A stretch of 60,008 nt of DNA from an uncultured Flavobacteriales bacterium (GTDB lineage: Bacteria > Bacteroidota > Bacteroidia > Flavobacteriales_D > Sanyastnellaceae), in the NCBI GenBank assembly GCA_905479395.1, contig CAJQMI010000039.1, forward strand, positions 1-60,008. The letters are read 5' to 3'. A program made the translations under genes and the position numbers. The stretch's first letter is position 1. Each line of letters begins with the position of its first letter. This document shows positions 59,816 to 60,008 of the stretch, piece by piece. The notes below the pieces were generated by a model, which was given only the letters and a program-made list of their open reading frames with translations, ran no database searches and was not told where the DNA came from.

Positions 59816-60008
59816 ATGGCACGAAATCATTTTGGCGTAAATCCATCTGCAAAAGCTCATCCGTTCGAGCGTTTACTCAAAAACGTGAGGCACCGCCTGA
59901 ATCTCATCCATGATTTGTGGGTGCACGGGAAGCGTCCTCCTGCCATAGTCACCTACCCTGAATTGCCCCCTCGACGCAGCGCATTGCACAAGATCTGCCG
60001 TGAATTGA
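59816..60008 (+). CDS. start of an unidentified gene, cut by window end
   Basis: An ATG at 59816, 12 nt after nth, opens a frame that stays open to the window end, giving 64 codons. The visible part is basic (MARNHFGVNPSAKAHPFERL, then LIHDLWVHGKRPP and YPELPPRRSALHKICREL). I recognise no family from this fragment. Short spacing after nth supports a real gene. The rest lies outside the window. Confidence 0.5.
   Translation, partial: MARNHFGVNPSAKAHPFERLLKNVRHRLNLIHDLWVHGKRPPAIVTYPELPPRRSALHKICREL

Overview
This window is chromosomal DNA from a member of the Bacteroidota, most likely a free-living, marine-type Flavobacteriales. The evidence is a SusC/SusD pair, several proteins with type IX secretion (T9SS) C-terminal sorting domains, a PorT homologue, a gliding-motility-type C-terminal domain, a very long signal peptidase I and Lgt, a Rho factor with a large charged insertion, and promoter-like motifs of the Bacteroidota type (TTTG, then TAnnTTTG). 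No rRNA, tRNA, transposase, integrase, phage gene or CRISPR array was seen, so the window reads as stable core genome plus one carbohydrate-utilisation locus.

Positions 1-19246 form a starch/maltodextrin island. The minus-strand arm runs pfkA, gapA, a BadF-type sugar kinase, pgmB and a GH65 phosphorylase cut by the window edge. A Nudix-like regulator starts divergently. Behind it on the plus strand lie a CotH-like kinase, a GH13 amylase with a T9SS tail, SusC, SusD, two small surface proteins and a GH13 lipoprotein. Read together: polymer is cut outside the cell and at the surface, oligomers enter through SusCD, the second GH13 enzyme trims them, the phosphorylase splits maltose into beta-glucose-1-phosphate and glucose, PgmB and the kinase give glucose-6-phosphate, and Pfk and GapDH begin glycolysis.

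Positions 19262-25887 hold a secreted protein of unknown function, divergent from a PQQ-type sugar dehydrogenase across only 29 bp, then a TonB-dependent receptor, an OmpA/TPR/PD40 envelope protein and a YfcE-like phosphoesterase. Positions 26062-31947 hold rho, a small membrane protein, porT, a nucleotide-sugar dehydratase of the WbpM/CapD type and a YigZ-family protein. Positions 32057-43693 hold an FG-GAP/ASPIC T9SS cargo, mtaB, lgt, an ECF sigma module with a Spy-like periplasmic protein, rhlE-msrB and a large PKD protein with a type B T9SS tail.

Positions 43784-53121 are a dense, mostly overlapping housekeeping run: a DUF3276 (PUR-type) protein, parA, parB, a DUF5683 protein, lepB, wbqC-like, gcvT, comB-like, a zinc-dependent phospholipase-like protein and a DUF3524 glycosyltransferase related to the queuosine-tRNA mannosyltransferase of animals. 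Positions 53104-60008 hold a 4HBT thioesterase, dnaA, a low-molecular-weight phosphatase, an RsmI-like methyltransferase, a two-domain FKBP-like lipoprotein next to an NrnA-type DHH phosphoesterase, a DUF6702-like protein, nth and the start of one more gene.

The most interesting items are the glycolysis-coupled starch locus with a secreted CotH-like kinase, the bacterial QTMAN-like enzyme, the repeat-built disordered domain of Rho, the PQQ-enzyme/TonB-receptor pair, and four genes whose -7-like elements sit so close to the ATG that leaderless transcripts are predicted. All functional statements come from reading motifs by eye; no database search was run.
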